Below are positions 7,489 through 15,647 of a DNA stretch of 64,000 bases, one piece after another. The notes beneath the pieces are model-generated. The model did not search any database and was not told where the DNA came from. It saw only the letters and a program-made list of their open reading frames with translations. Made by a program: the position numbers and the translations under genes. The DNA lies in NCBI GenBank assembly GCA_035948855.1, contig DASZIT010000148.1:1-64000 (forward strand). Direction: 5' to 3'. The stretch is from DASZIT01 sp035948855 (lineage in GTDB: Bacteria; Actinomycetota; Acidimicrobiia; Acidimicrobiales; RAAP-2). Position 1 is the stretch's first letter. The number at the start of each line of letters is the position of its first letter.

Positions 7489-9909
7489 CTAGAAGGTATT
7501 GGAAAGGCCGTCAGTGGGCGATTCGGGAAGCGGCGGAATGACCGGCGTCGGAGTGAACCCGAGCGGGCCGTTGTGATTGATGGGAAAGCTGGTCGGCACG
7601 GTTCCGGTGGCCCGGGCGTAGGCGCACGCCACTGCGGCCATGGACGCGGCGACCCCGAACTCGCCGGCGCCCCCGGGCTGGCCGGTGGTAGGCGGCATCA
7701 CGATGATCTCCACCTCCGGCGGCACGTTCCACTGCCGGGTATAGAAGTAATTGTCCCAGCTGCCTTCGAGCGGGAGCCCGTTCTCGAAGTGCAGGCTGGA
7801 GGTGAGGGCCTGGGCGATCCCGTCCATCAGCCCGCCCATCATCTGCGCCTCCAGGCCGCGGGGGTTGATCGGCAGGCCGACGTCGACGACGAACACCGCC
7901 TTGGTCACCCTTGGTCCAGTGGCGGCGTTGGGCACGGTCCGGTTGACCGTCGCCGGGGTGCAGTCGATCTCGACCAGGGCGGCACACACTCCCTTGTATT
8001 CGGCGTGGAAGGCGATCCCCTGGGCCGTCCCCGGGGCCATGGTCCGGCCCCAGTTCCCGACCTGGGCCGCCTTGTCCAGCACCGCCAGCGACCGGGCCTC
8101 CTTCAGGAATTGGCGCCGGAACCGGTACGGATCCATCCCCATGCCCTTGGCGATCTGGTCGACCATCAGCTCCTGGGCGGTGCCGACGTCGGGTGAGTAG
8201 ATGTTCCGCATGCTGCCGGTGTGGAACCCCATGTCGACCTCGTTGAGCAACTGCGAGGTGACCCCGAAGTTGTAGGGCACGTTCTGGGTGAGCTCGAAGA
8301 TGCTCTCGGCGTAGCCGAGGTTGCCCAGGGGCAGCTCGGCCAGCGTCGAGGACAGGATCTCGCCGAACCCATGGGTGAAGTCGGTGGACACGCTGGTGTG
8401 CCGCTGTTCGAAGGTCAACACGTTGCCGGCCACGAACGAGGCCCGGACCCGGTTGGTGGCCATCGGGTGGGTGCGACCGTGGCGGAAGTCATCGGTGCGG
8501 TGCCACATCAGCTTGACCGGCTTCCCCAATTTTTGCGAGATCTCCGCGGCTTCGAGGGCGGCGTCGGAGAACAGATGGCGACCGAACGAGCCGCCGCCCA
8601 GCATCACGTGCACGGTGACCTTGTCGGTGGGCAGGCCGAGCTTCTGGGCGATGTTCTCCTGGGCCAGGATCGGGACCTTGAGACTCGACCAGATCTCCGC
8701 CCGGTCGGCACGGACATCGGCGATGGCGCAGTTGGTCTCCAGTGGGCTGTTGCTGCGGAAGTAGAAGGTGAACTCGCTCTCGATGGTCGTGGCCAACAGG
8801 CTGAGGGGCGGGGCCAGCAGCGGCAGCTCGGCGTTCTTGAGCTCGGCCAGCACGGTGGCGTCGGACTGGTTGTCCTCGGAGCCGGGGCCCCAGGTGACGC
8901 TCAGCGCGTCCACCGCGTCGATGCACTGCCCGAAGGTCGCCCCCCGCACGGCCACGCCGGTGGAGATGGGCACCACGTCGGTGATGCCGGGCATGGTCTT
9001 GACGGCGGCGAGGTTGGCCACCGACTTGACCGTGCCGTTGATGGTCGGGGGCCGGCACACCATGGTCGGGAGCGCGTTCGGGACCTCGAGATCCATGGTG
9101 AACACCTTGGTCCCGGTGACCGAGGCCAGCGCGTCCGTCCGGTTCTGCGGGGTCCCGATGAGGGTGAAGGCCGATGTCGGCTTGAGTTGGACACTCAACG
9201 AGCTGGTCTGGGAGGCCGCCGCCGCCGTGGCCAGCGAGCCGTAAGTGGCCGTCGTTCCCGACGAAGAGGTGATGACGCCGTTCTTGGCGGTCAGCGACGA
9301 GACCGGGAGACCCCACTTGGAGGCCGCCGCCGTCATCAACCGGGCGCGGGCGGTGGCCGCGGCGACCCGCACGGCTTGGTACATCGACCGGGTGGTGTTC
9401 GATCCGCCGGTGAACTGGTTGAACAGCAGCTCCGGGCGGGCGTCGGCCAGGGTGACGATGACGTCGGACAACGGCAGGTCCATCTCATCGGCGATGATCA
9501 TCCCTATCGAGGTGGTGATGCCCTGTCCGACTTCGGCGCGGGGGAGGGCGAAGGACGCGGTCCCATCGCTGTTCACCATGATCGAGATCAGCCCCGAGGT
9601 GGCCGACGCCGCCAGGTCTTGGAGGTCGCCCAGGTCGTAGAGATCTGAGAGCTCGGGCAGCGACGGAATCGCGGCGGCGGCCAGCTGGGGTGCCGCGTCG
9701 TCGGCGACCAGCCGGGCCGCGACCACCAGGGTCGGCGCCGCCAGCACGTAGCCGAGGAACCGACGTCGATTCATTCCCTTCGGGGAGGACTCGAGCTCCG
9801 GCACGACCTGCGGCCGCGGGTAAGGGGTCGGGAGGTCGATGTCCGGAGATGCCGTGGTCTCCGTGTTCCCCCGGCGTAGCCGTGCCCTCATCGATGGCCC
9901 CCTCCCCAT
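7489..9909 (-). CDS. Tat-exported molybdopterin large subunit of aldehyde/isoquinoline-type dehydrogenase (IorB family)
   Basis: An 806-aa molybdenum-binding subunit. A twin-arginine signal with NRRRFLGYVLAAPTLVVAA at about residues 46-65 predicts folded export together with the cofactor and the 2Fe-2S partner. The family landmarks are PRAEVGQGITTSIGMIIADE (residues about 122-141), the FTGGSNTTRSM region, VMLGGGSFGRHLFSDA in the second half and GGAGEFGVAASMA near the C-terminus, whose Glu is in the position of the base of xanthine-oxidase-type sites. The ATG at 9909 has GAGGTG upstream; a later start at 9891 or at MNRRRF is possible. It is the first gene of the operon and has a good promoter at 9952-9980. 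Confidence 0.88.
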   Translation of the reverse strand: MGRGPSMRARLRRGNTETTASPDIDLPTPYPRPQVVPELESSPKGMNRRRFLGYVLAAPTLVVAARLVADDAAPQLAAAAIPSLPELSDLYDLGDLQDLAASATSGLISIMVNSDGTASFALPRAEVGQGITTSIGMIIADEMDLPLSDVIVTLADARPELLFNQFTGGSNTTRSMYQAVRVAAATARARLMTAAASKWGLPVSSLTAKNGVITSSSGTTATYGSLATAAAASQTSSLSVQLKPTSAFTLIGTPQNRTDALASVTGTKVFTMDLEVPNALPTMVCRPPTINGTVKSVANLAAVKTMPGITDVVPISTGVAVRGATFGQCIDAVDALSVTWGPGSEDNQSDATVLAELKNAELPLLAPPLSLLATTIESEFTFYFRSNSPLETNCAIADVRADRAEIWSSLKVPILAQENIAQKLGLPTDKVTVHVMLGGGSFGRHLFSDAALEAAEISQKLGKPVKLMWHRTDDFRHGRTHPMATNRVRASFVAGNVLTFEQRHTSVSTDFTHGFGEILSSTLAELPLGNLGYAESIFELTQNVPYNFGVTSQLLNEVDMGFHTGSMRNIYSPDVGTAQELMVDQIAKGMGMDPYRFRRQFLKEARSLAVLDKAAQVGNWGRTMAPGTAQGIAFHAEYKGVCAALVEIDCTPATVNRTVPNAATGPRVTKAVFVVDVGLPINPRGLEAQMMGGLMDGIAQALTSSLHFENGLPLEGSWDNYFYTRQWNVPPEVEIIVMPPTTGQPGGAGEFGVAASMAAVACAYARATGTVPTSFPINHNGPLGFTPTPVIPPLPESPTDGLSNTF

Positions 9910-9951
9910 GATCGCCGCACCTCGGATTGCTACATCGCGGTTCTGAACTTC

Positions 9952-9980
9952 AGGGTAAGCCCCGGTCGGGTCGCAATCAA
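9952..9980 (-). promoter_or_regulatory. Sigma-70-like promoter of the molybdenum hydroxylase operon
   Basis: Read on the minus strand: TTGATT (9980-9975), a 17-base spacer, and TACCCT (9957-9952, matching TAnnnT). Transcription would start near 9945 and give a leader of about 36 bases before the ATG at 9909. Seen in sequence only. Confidence 0.5.
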
Positions 9981-10064
9981 TGTTCTACCGACCAACACTT
10001 TCCCAGCCATGGTGTAACGGTGCACAACCGGTGAACTTGCGAATTGGGCCGCACCGGCAGCCGC

Positions 10065-10622
10065 TCAGCTGGGACTGAATCCCTCGATGCCATCGATGCT
10101 GGCGGCGTTCTTCTCGGTCCAGTAGGTCCGGATGCCTTCCGGCCCTTTTCGGGTCGACCACTGCTCCATCGTCGGTCGGTGTCCTTCGAAGGACATCACC
10201 GGAACGCCGTAACCGCACGAGTCGGCGATCCGGTGCACGTCCACGTCGATGATGGATCGGACACCCACGCCCGCCCCACCGGGGAATCGAACCGCCAGGT
10301 CGGCGAAGTCCGGGGCACCGGGGAACACCACTCGACCCCTCCCGTGCAGCCGCACGATGCGGGGCGGCCCGGCGAAGGCGCAGAACATGACGACGATCCG
10401 GCCGTTCTCCTGCACGTGGGCGATGGTTTCGACACCACTCCCGGTCTGGTCGAGGTAGGCCACCCGCCGAGCCCCCAGCACCGCGAATTCGTCTCGATTG
10501 CCCTTGGGCGAGCAGTTCACCGACCCGTCGGCATCCAGTGGGGCGGTGGACACGAAGAAGACCGGCTGGGCGACCAACCAGTCGGACAGACCCTCGTCGA
10601 TGCCCTCATAGGTCTTACCCAT
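10065..10622 (-). CDS. Pyridoxamine 5'-phosphate oxidase-family flavin-binding protein
   Basis: A 185-aa split-barrel protein starting at ATG 10622. The N-terminal half (FFVSTAPLDADGSVNCSPKG, then RVAYLDQTGSGVETIAHVQENGRIVVMF) is the FMN- or F420-binding core of PNPOx-like proteins. The C-terminal tail (SFEGHRPTMEQWSTRKG, GIRTYWTEKNAASIDG) is typical of the actinobacterial subgroup of about 185-200 aa. The probable role is a flavin or deazaflavin oxidoreductase in the cytoplasm; the substrate is unknown. It diverges from the mogA/moaB-like gene, with 75 bases between the start codons. Confidence 0.85.
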   Translation of the reverse strand: MGKTYEGIDEGLSDWLVAQPVFFVSTAPLDADGSVNCSPKGNRDEFAVLGARRVAYLDQTGSGVETIAHVQENGRIVVMFCAFAGPPRIVRLHGRGRVVFPGAPDFADLAVRFPGGAGVGVRSIIDVDVHRIADSCGYGVPVMSFEGHRPTMEQWSTRKGPEGIRTYWTEKNAASIDGIEGFSPS

Positions 10623-10697
10623 CACTGCAGTATCGCGCCAGGCGTCCCCCCACCCGGGCCGGGGTGGAAACGGTGGCCCCGCAGTATCGTCAGATCG

Positions 10698-11165
10698 ATG
10701 CCCCCGCTTGCCAAGATCCTCACCGTCTCGGACTCGGTGAGTGACGGCACCCGCCAAGACCGGTCCGGCGAAGAGCTGGCCAGCGTCCTGGCCGGCCACG
10801 GCTTCGAAGTCGTCGAACGGCGGGTGGTTCCCGACGGCGTGGTCGCGGTGGCCACCGCGATTCTCCAGTTGTCGGCCCATTTCGCCGGACTGGTGGTGAC
10901 CACCGGTGGCACCGGCTTCTCCCCCACCGACCTCACCCGGGAGGGAACCGAGTCGGTGATCGAGCGCCAGGCTCCCGGATTGGCCGAAGCCATGCGCGCC
11001 GCCAGTCCGTTGGGGCGGCTGTCCCGGGGGACGGCCGGGACGATCGGTCAGTGCCTGGTACTCAACGTTCCCGGATCGCCGAAAGGCGCGGTGGAGTCTC
11101 TTGACGCGGTCGTCGACGTGCTCGAACATGCCCTCGCCCTCCTCGCCGGACAGCAGCCTCACTGA
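10698..11165 (+). CDS. MogA/MoaB-type molybdopterin adenylyltransferase
   Basis: A 155-aa MoCF-biosynthesis-fold protein. ILTVSDSVSDGTRQDRSG is the N-terminal strand and acidic turn, GLVVTTGGTGFSPTD is the molybdopterin/ATP-binding TGGTG motif with its Asp, and NVPGSPKGAVESL is the C-terminal PGxP signature. MogA-type enzymes adenylylate molybdopterin before metal insertion. The ATG at 10698 fits the fold start. It leads a plus-strand group (XdhC-type proteins, MoaD-like) that lies back to back with the IorAB/MocA operon, so it probably provides cofactor to it. Confidence 0.85.
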   Translation: MPPLAKILTVSDSVSDGTRQDRSGEELASVLAGHGFEVVERRVVPDGVVAVATAILQLSAHFAGLVVTTGGTGFSPTDLTREGTESVIERQAPGLAEAMRAASPLGRLSRGTAGTIGQCLVLNVPGSPKGAVESLDAVVDVLEHALALLAGQQPH

Positions 11166-11265
11166 CGCTTCCGGGTAGCGGTTGCCGCGCCAACCATCGC
11201 CGGGTGGTGATTAGTGTGGCAGCCGGGTCCTCATCTCGAGGCGCGCCAGGGGGGAAGGTCTACTT

Positions 11266-11577
11266 GTGAAGGACGTGCTCGACGACATCGAACGGTGGCA
11301 GACCGCGGGCGGCCGGGTCGCCCTGGCCCGGGTCGTCGCCGTCACCGGCTCGGGACCCCGTGAGCCCGGCGCGGCCATGGCGGTGAACGACAAAGGCGAA
11401 GTGGCCGGTTCGGTGTCCGGCGGCTGTGTGGAAGGCGCCGTCGTCGCCGAGGCACTCGAGGTGCTGGCCTGCGGGGAGCCCCGACTCTGCACCTTTGGCT
11501 ACTCGGACGACGAAGCCTTCTCGGTCGGGCTCACCTGCGGCGGGACGGTTCGCATCTTCGTCGAGCCGCTGGACTGA
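11266..11577 (+). CDS. XdhC/CoxI-family N-terminal domain protein
   Basis: A 103-aa protein that is only the XdhC/CoxI N-terminal domain: RVALARVVAVTGSGPREPGAAMAV, GSVSGGCVEGAVVAEALEVL and VGLTCGGTVRIFVEPL. XdhC proteins bind the molybdenum cofactor and help sulfurate and insert it into xanthine-oxidase-family enzymes. The start is GTG 11266 with GGGGAAGG upstream. Its TGA overlaps the ATG of the next gene by one base (TGATG). The next protein carries the Rossmann half, so the usual single XdhC function is divided over two chains. Confidence 0.85.
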   Translation: MKDVLDDIERWQTAGGRVALARVVAVTGSGPREPGAAMAVNDKGEVAGSVSGGCVEGAVVAEALEVLACGEPRLCTFGYSDDEAFSVGLTCGGTVRIFVEPLD

Positions 11578-12401
11578 TGGACGGGCTGTTCGGGCTGGTT
11601 CGAGACTGCCTACGGGCCGGGACGACCGTGGCGCTGGCCACCGTGGTCGAGGTGGCGGCGCCGGAGGGCGAAACCGCGGTCCTTCCCCGGCTCGGTGCCA
11701 AGCTCGTCGTGCGGCCGGACACCGGACCGGCCGGCTCCCTGGGGGACGATGATCTCGACCGGGTGGTGATCCGCGACATCGAGGGAGCCCTCGAGGCCGG
11801 TCACAGCGTGGCCCGTCACTATGGGCCCCGGGGGGAGGCGCGCCGGACCGAACTCACCGTGTTCATCGAGGTGTTTGCGCCTCCTCGCCGGATGTTGATC
11901 TTCGGCGCCGTCGACTTTACCGCCGCACTGGTGCGGATGGCCAAGGTCCTCGGCTATCACGTCACGGTATGCGACGCCCGGCCTACGTTCGCCACCGCGG
12001 CCCGCTTCCCCGAGGCCGACGAAGTGGTGGTGGACTGGCCGCACCGCTTCTTGGCCAAGTTGACGGAACCGTTGGGCCCGCTGGACGCCATCTGTGTGCT
12101 GACCCATGATCACAAATTCGACGTCCCGGCCCTGCTGGCCGCGCTGGACACCAAGGTCGGCTATCTCGGTGCCATGGGCTCGCGCTCAACCCACGATGGA
12201 CGTATCCGACTGCTGCGGGCCGAAGGGGTGGATCCGGAGAGGATCGGACAGATCATGGCGCCCATCGGCATCGACATCGGCGCCCGCACTCCGGAGGAGA
12301 CGGCGGTGTCCATCTGCGCGGAGATCATCTCGCGGCGCGCCGGCGTGTTGGCGCCCTCCCTCCGGGACGGCACCGGGCCGATCCACCAGGCGGCATCGTG
12401 A
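11577..12401 (+). CDS. XdhC/CoxI-family protein with C-terminal Rossmann domain
   Basis: A 274-aa protein. Residues 1-105 are a divergent XdhC_CoxI-like domain without the canonical GGC motif. Residues 106-255 are the XdhC C-terminal Rossmann domain (RRMLIFGAVDFTAALVRMAKVLGYHVTVCDARPTF, quoted here as two motifs: RRMLIFGAVDFT and YHVTVCDARPTF), ending in ALDTKVGYLGAMGSR and GIDIGARTPEETAVSICAEI. The protein should act with the preceding 103-aa chain in molybdenum cofactor handling. Its start is coupled to that gene by the TGATG overlap. It lies 13 bases before the MoaD-like gene. Confidence 0.85.
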   Translation: MDGLFGLVRDCLRAGTTVALATVVEVAAPEGETAVLPRLGAKLVVRPDTGPAGSLGDDDLDRVVIRDIEGALEAGHSVARHYGPRGEARRTELTVFIEVFAPPRRMLIFGAVDFTAALVRMAKVLGYHVTVCDARPTFATAARFPEADEVVVDWPHRFLAKLTEPLGPLDAICVLTHDHKFDVPALLAALDTKVGYLGAMGSRSTHDGRIRLLRAEGVDPERIGQIMAPIGIDIGARTPEETAVSICAEIISRRAGVLAPSLRDGTGPIHQAAS

Positions 12402-12414
12402 CCGGCGGATAACC

Positions 12415-12651
12415 GTGGCCCGGCTCCGCCTGTTCGGGCCGGCCAGAGAGGCCGCCGGGCTGTCGTCGATCACCTTGCCCGGAGGGAGCGTGTCCGCGGT
12501 CATGGCCGCCGCCGAGGAGAAGTTCGGGGAGGAATTCTCTCGAGTGGTGGCGGTGTCGAGCATCTGGTTGAACGGCGATGCCGCCGGCCCGGCAGCACCG
12601 GTGAACGACGATGATGAGGTGGCGGTGATCCCTCCGGTCTCCGGTGGGTGA
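12415..12651 (+). CDS. MoaD/ThiS-family sulfur-carrier protein
   Basis: A 78-aa ubiquitin-fold protein starting at GTG 12415. ARLRLFGPAREAAG is the MoaD first strand and loop, NDDDEVAVIPPVSGG is the C-terminal signature, and the terminal Gly-Gly is the site of thiocarboxylation. MoaD is the small subunit of molybdopterin synthase and donates sulfur to precursor Z. Position after mogA/moaB- and xdhC-like genes supports the molybdopterin role over ThiS. No MoaE, MoaA or MoaC is in the window, so the large subunit must lie elsewhere. Confidence 0.85.
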   Translation: MARLRLFGPAREAAGLSSITLPGGSVSAVMAAAEEKFGEEFSRVVAVSSIWLNGDAAGPAAPVNDDDEVAVIPPVSGG

Positions 12652-12676
12652 CGGCTCCGGACGGACCGCTTCTACA

Positions 12677-12705
12677 TAGACATTCTATATAGATTCCTCT
12701 ATGCT
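12677..12705 (+). promoter_or_regulatory. Promoter of marR gene with palindromic operator in the spacer
   Basis: TAGACA at 12677-12682 and TATGCT at 12700-12705 are separated by 17 bases. The spacer holds the perfect 10-base palindrome TCTATATAGA (12684-12693). A looser CATAG/CTATG inverted pair (12675-12679 and 12699-12703) frames the element. With transcription starting near 12711 the mRNA would be almost leaderless for the ATG at 12712. Such a position fits a MarR autorepressor site. Confidence 0.55.
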
Positions 12706-12711
12706 TATGGC

Positions 12712-13212
12712 ATGGCCCGAGGAGCTCCACGACCGAGCGAAGCGTCCGAGAGCGGAGATACCCCGGGTCAGGCCCTCTTCGGTTTGGTGACCGCCGCGGT
12801 GAGGCGCACGCCCCGGGACATGAGCCTGACCTCGCTGTCGACGCTGTCCACCTTGGACCAGACCGGGCCCCGGCGCATCACCGACCTGGCCTTGGTGGAG
12901 GGGGTGGCTCAGCCGTCGATGACCGTACTGGTCAGCGGACTGGAACGGGCCGGCCTGGTCGAACGCCGGGCGGATCCGGCCGACGGGCGGGTGGCGTTGG
13001 TCGCGCTCACGGCGAGGGGCTCGGTCTACCTCCGGGGCCGGCGGGTTGCCGGCGCCAAAGCCTTCGATCAGCTGATCGACAAGCTGCCGGCCGACGAGGC
13101 CAAAACGCTGGCCGCGGCCATGACCGCCCTGCGACACCTCCGCGCCCTCGACGAGGAGGAACGCGACCCCGGCAATCGGCAGGCCCGGGACCGATCGGCG
13201 GCGAATCGGTGA
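12712..13212 (+). CDS. MarR-family transcriptional regulator
   Basis: A 166-aa winged-helix regulator. Helices TSLSTLSTLDQTGPRRITDLAL and EGVAQPSMTVLVSGLERAGL form the helix-turn-helix, followed by the wing VERRADPADGRVALVALTARG with the usual DxRxxLV-like pattern. Flanking helices form the dimer interface. The gene overlaps the downstream MFS-USP gene by 4 bases (GTGA), so the regulator and transporter are co-translated. The palindrome inside its own promoter spacer is a natural candidate for autorepression. The inducer is unknown. Confidence 0.85.
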   Translation: MARGAPRPSEASESGDTPGQALFGLVTAAVRRTPRDMSLTSLSTLSTLDQTGPRRITDLALVEGVAQPSMTVLVSGLERAGLVERRADPADGRVALVALTARGSVYLRGRRVAGAKAFDQLIDKLPADEAKTLAAAMTALRHLRALDEEERDPGNRQARDRSAANR

Positions 13213-14948
13213 GCGGCGAACACCGTACGACCGTCAGTCCGTTTCACCAGCCGCGGGCGGTCTGGGCGGTTGCCTTCGCCTGCGTTGTCTCCTTCATGGG
13301 GATCGGTTTGGTCGATCCCATCCTGCCGGCCCTGTCCAAGCAGCTGCACGCGTCACCGAGCTCGGTCGAGCTGCTGTTCACCAGCTACCTGGTAGTCACC
13401 GCGGTGGCCATGCTGGTGACCGGGTGGGTGTCCAGCCGCATCGGTGGCAAGTGGACGCTGGTCGCCGGCCTGGTCTTGATCGTCGCCTTCAGTGCCGCCG
13501 CCGGCGCGTCTCACAGCATCGCGGAGATCATCGACTTTCGCGCCGGTTGGGGGCTGGGCAACGCCCTGTTCATCGCCACTTCGCTGGCGGTGATCATCGG
13601 CGCCGCCTCCGGCGGCTTCTCCGGCGCCATCATCCTCTACGAGACCGCCCTCGGGGTCGGCATCGCCCTCGGCCCGCTGGTCGGCGGTGAGCTTGGGGGC
13701 GTCAGCTGGCGGGGGCCGTTCTTCGGGGTCGCGGTGCTGATGACCATCTCGCTGGTGGCGACCTTGCTCTTCGTCGACAACACGCCCCGTCCGGTTCGCA
13801 AGACGTCGATTCTCGAGCCGCTCAAGGCGTTGCGCCACCGCGGGCTGGCCACCATGAGCATCACCGCGCTGGGTTACAACTGGGGCTTCTTCACTCTGCT
13901 GGCCTACACCCCGTTCCCGATGCATCTCGGGATCCATCAGCTCGGCTACGTCTTCACCGGCTGGGGTGTCCTGGTCGCCATCTTTGCGGTGTTCGCTGCC
14001 CCCCGGCTCCAAGCCCGCTTCGGTACTCCCCGGGTGTTGTACGTCAATTTGGCCCTCCTCGCCGCCGATCTGGTCGTCATTGCCGCCTTCACCTCCTCCA
14101 AGACCACCTTGATCGTGGCCGTCATCATCTCGGGGGCGTTTGTCGGGCTCAACAACACCCTGACCACCCAAGCCGTCATGCTGGTGGCGCCGGTCGAGCG
14201 TCCGGTGGCGTCCGCATCCTACGGATTTGTGCGCTTCATCGGCGGAGGACTAGCGCCCTACGTTGCCAGCAAGCTGGCCGCCGACTTCAACGTCCACGTC
14301 CCCTTCTACCTGGGCGCGGGGACCGTGGTCGCGGCGATCGCGGTGCTGGCCACCGGCCACTCACTGCTGACCCGGGCCGAACAGCAAGCGGAAAAGGAGG
14401 AGTTGATGGCGCCCATCCACACGAGACAAGAATCTGACGGTGTTGCCCAATCCGGCGCGCCTTCGCCTGCCCCTGACCACCACCGCGGCCATCCTCCGAT
14501 TCTGGCCGCGGTCGACGCCGGCTCCCAGGTGGGAGTCACCGACGCCGCCATCCGGCTCGCCCAGCTCTTCGACTGCCCGGTTGAGATCCTTCACGTCGTC
14601 GAGACCGACGTCATCGAGGAGCTGGCCGTCGACATCGAGACCCTGGATGCGGCCCGAGACATCATCGACGACAACGTAAACCGACTCCGCTCGGCCGGGA
14701 TCGCCGGGGACGCCCATCTGGTCCGGGTGATCGGTGGCCACGGCGAGATTGGTCGCCGGATTGCTGAGTTCGCCACCGAATGCCACGCCCGGATGATCGT
14801 CGTCGGACCGCCGACGGACGGCGAGATCGCCACGGCGTTCTCCGCCGGAGTCACCGACCAGCTGATCCGATACGCACCCTGCCCCGTTCACATCGTGCCG
14901 CTCGGTTCCGACCATGAGCCGACTTCGGCAGGTCAGATAGTCGGCTGA
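13209..14948 (+). CDS. MFS transporter fused to C-terminal universal stress protein domain
   Basis: A 579-aa fusion. Residues 15-395 are a 12-helix major facilitator (VVSFMGIGLVDPILPALSKQ in helix 1; VSSRIGGKWTLVAGL in the loop 2-3 motif A region), of the drug-exporter DHA1 type. Residues 428-570 are a UspA-like domain (PPILAAVDAGSQVGVTDAA, EILHVV, RMIVVGPPTDG, CPVHIVPLG). Its nucleotide-binding stretch departs from the canonical GxxGx9GS/T, so ATP binding is uncertain. The start is GTG 13209, in a 4-base overlap with marR. An internal Shine-Dalgarno and in-frame ATG at 14406 precede the Usp domain. The transported compound is unknown. Confidence 0.85.
   Translation: MSGEHRTTVSPFHQPRAVWAVAFACVVSFMGIGLVDPILPALSKQLHASPSSVELLFTSYLVVTAVAMLVTGWVSSRIGGKWTLVAGLVLIVAFSAAAGASHSIAEIIDFRAGWGLGNALFIATSLAVIIGAASGGFSGAIILYETALGVGIALGPLVGGELGGVSWRGPFFGVAVLMTISLVATLLFVDNTPRPVRKTSILEPLKALRHRGLATMSITALGYNWGFFTLLAYTPFPMHLGIHQLGYVFTGWGVLVAIFAVFAAPRLQARFGTPRVLYVNLALLAADLVVIAAFTSSKTTLIVAVIISGAFVGLNNTLTTQAVMLVAPVERPVASASYGFVRFIGGGLAPYVASKLAADFNVHVPFYLGAGTVVAAIAVLATGHSLLTRAEQQAEKEELMAPIHTRQESDGVAQSGAPSPAPDHHRGHPPILAAVDAGSQVGVTDAAIRLAQLFDCPVEILHVVETDVIEELAVDIETLDAARDIIDDNVNRLRSAGIAGDAHLVRVIGGHGEIGRRIAEFATECHARMIVVGPPTDGEIATAFSAGVTDQLIRYAPCPVHIVPLGSDHEPTSAGQIVG
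14392..14408 (+). promoter_or_regulatory. In-frame internal ribosome-binding site and start codon before the Usp domain
   Basis: AAAAGGAGG at 14392-14400 is followed after five bases by ATG 14406, which is codon 400 of the MFS-USP gene. Initiation here would yield a free 180-aa Usp-domain protein (14406-14948) besides the fusion. The bases also encode a Glu/Lys-rich linker (EKEEL), so chance is possible. Confidence 0.4.
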
Positions 14949-14950
14949 CC

Positions 14951-15463
14951 ATGGCCGCCTCCAACGACATGGATCGCGACTCGCAGCCACGAGAACGGTC
15001 GACCGAACGCAAGGGAGCCCCGGCCAAGACGGTGATCGTCATCGGGATCGACGGCTCGGAGACTTCCTGGGATGCGTTCTGGTGGGCGTGCGGGGAAGCC
15101 GGGCGCACATCCGGCCGGGCCATCGCGGTGTTCGTCAGTCCCATCGGCGGCACCGGTGCGGCGGCGGCCGCCGCTCGCTACCCGGTGTCCATCGACGTTC
15201 GGGCATTCGATGAGGTCGCCATCGCTCAGGCCGAGCAACTGCGCAACGAGGCACAACTGTACGCGGCCGACCGAGGTGTCGATCTCAGCTTCGTTCACGT
15301 GCGGGGTGGCACCGCCAAGGAACTCCTGCGGGTGGCGGAATCCGATCACGCCGATCTGATTGTGGTCGGTCGATCCGCCAAAGCCTGCCACCATCTGGCC
15401 GGCTCCCTCGGACGACGCCTCATCCGAAGACGGCGGGCGCCCATCGTTGTGGTCGTGCCGTAG
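14951..15463 (+). CDS. Universal stress protein (UspA family)
   Basis: A 170-aa single Usp domain preceded by about 25 polar residues. TVIVIGIDGSETSWDAFWWA is the first strand and Asp, and HADLIVVGRSAKACHHLAGS plus APIVVVVP form the last strands. The GxxGx9GS nucleotide signature is replaced by GRSAKACHHLAGS, so it may not bind ATP in the usual way. It begins 2 bases after the stop of the MFS-USP gene, so it belongs to the same transcript. Two different Usp domains thus follow one MarR regulator. An alternative ATG further in (at 14978) is possible. Confidence 0.8.
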   Translation: MAASNDMDRDSQPRERSTERKGAPAKTVIVIGIDGSETSWDAFWWACGEAGRTSGRAIAVFVSPIGGTGAAAAAARYPVSIDVRAFDEVAIAQAEQLRNEAQLYAADRGVDLSFVHVRGGTAKELLRVAESDHADLIVVGRSAKACHHLAGSLGRRLIRRRRAPIVVVVP

Positions 15464-15484
15464 GAGGCCAGGAGCTCGGCCTCC
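15463..15484 (+). terminator. Candidate stem-loop terminator after the usp gene
   Basis: A perfect 7-bp stem GGAGGCC/GGCCTCC (15463-15469 with 15478-15484) and an 8-base loop start at the last base of the usp stop codon. There is no U-tract, so this would be a hairpin-only terminator as is common in high-GC actinobacteria. Confidence 0.4.
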
Positions 15485-15647
15485 GGAGGGCATGGGGAGA
15501 GCTTCCCGGGCAGGGAAATGGTGCGGTCGCCAAAAGCACATGCAAATGCAACGCCCCTATCAATGTCTGTTTACCTTCGCCTCGTAGCGTGATTGGTGGC
15601 AGCCGATACGCACCGCGATTCCTTTCGAACCCATCCCTGGAGGTCCG

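Noticed and set aside
8221..9648. Long plus-strand open frame opposite the molybdenum large-subunit gene
   Set aside because: It is a His/Gly/Arg-rich antisense shadow of a well-supported gene with recognised motifs.
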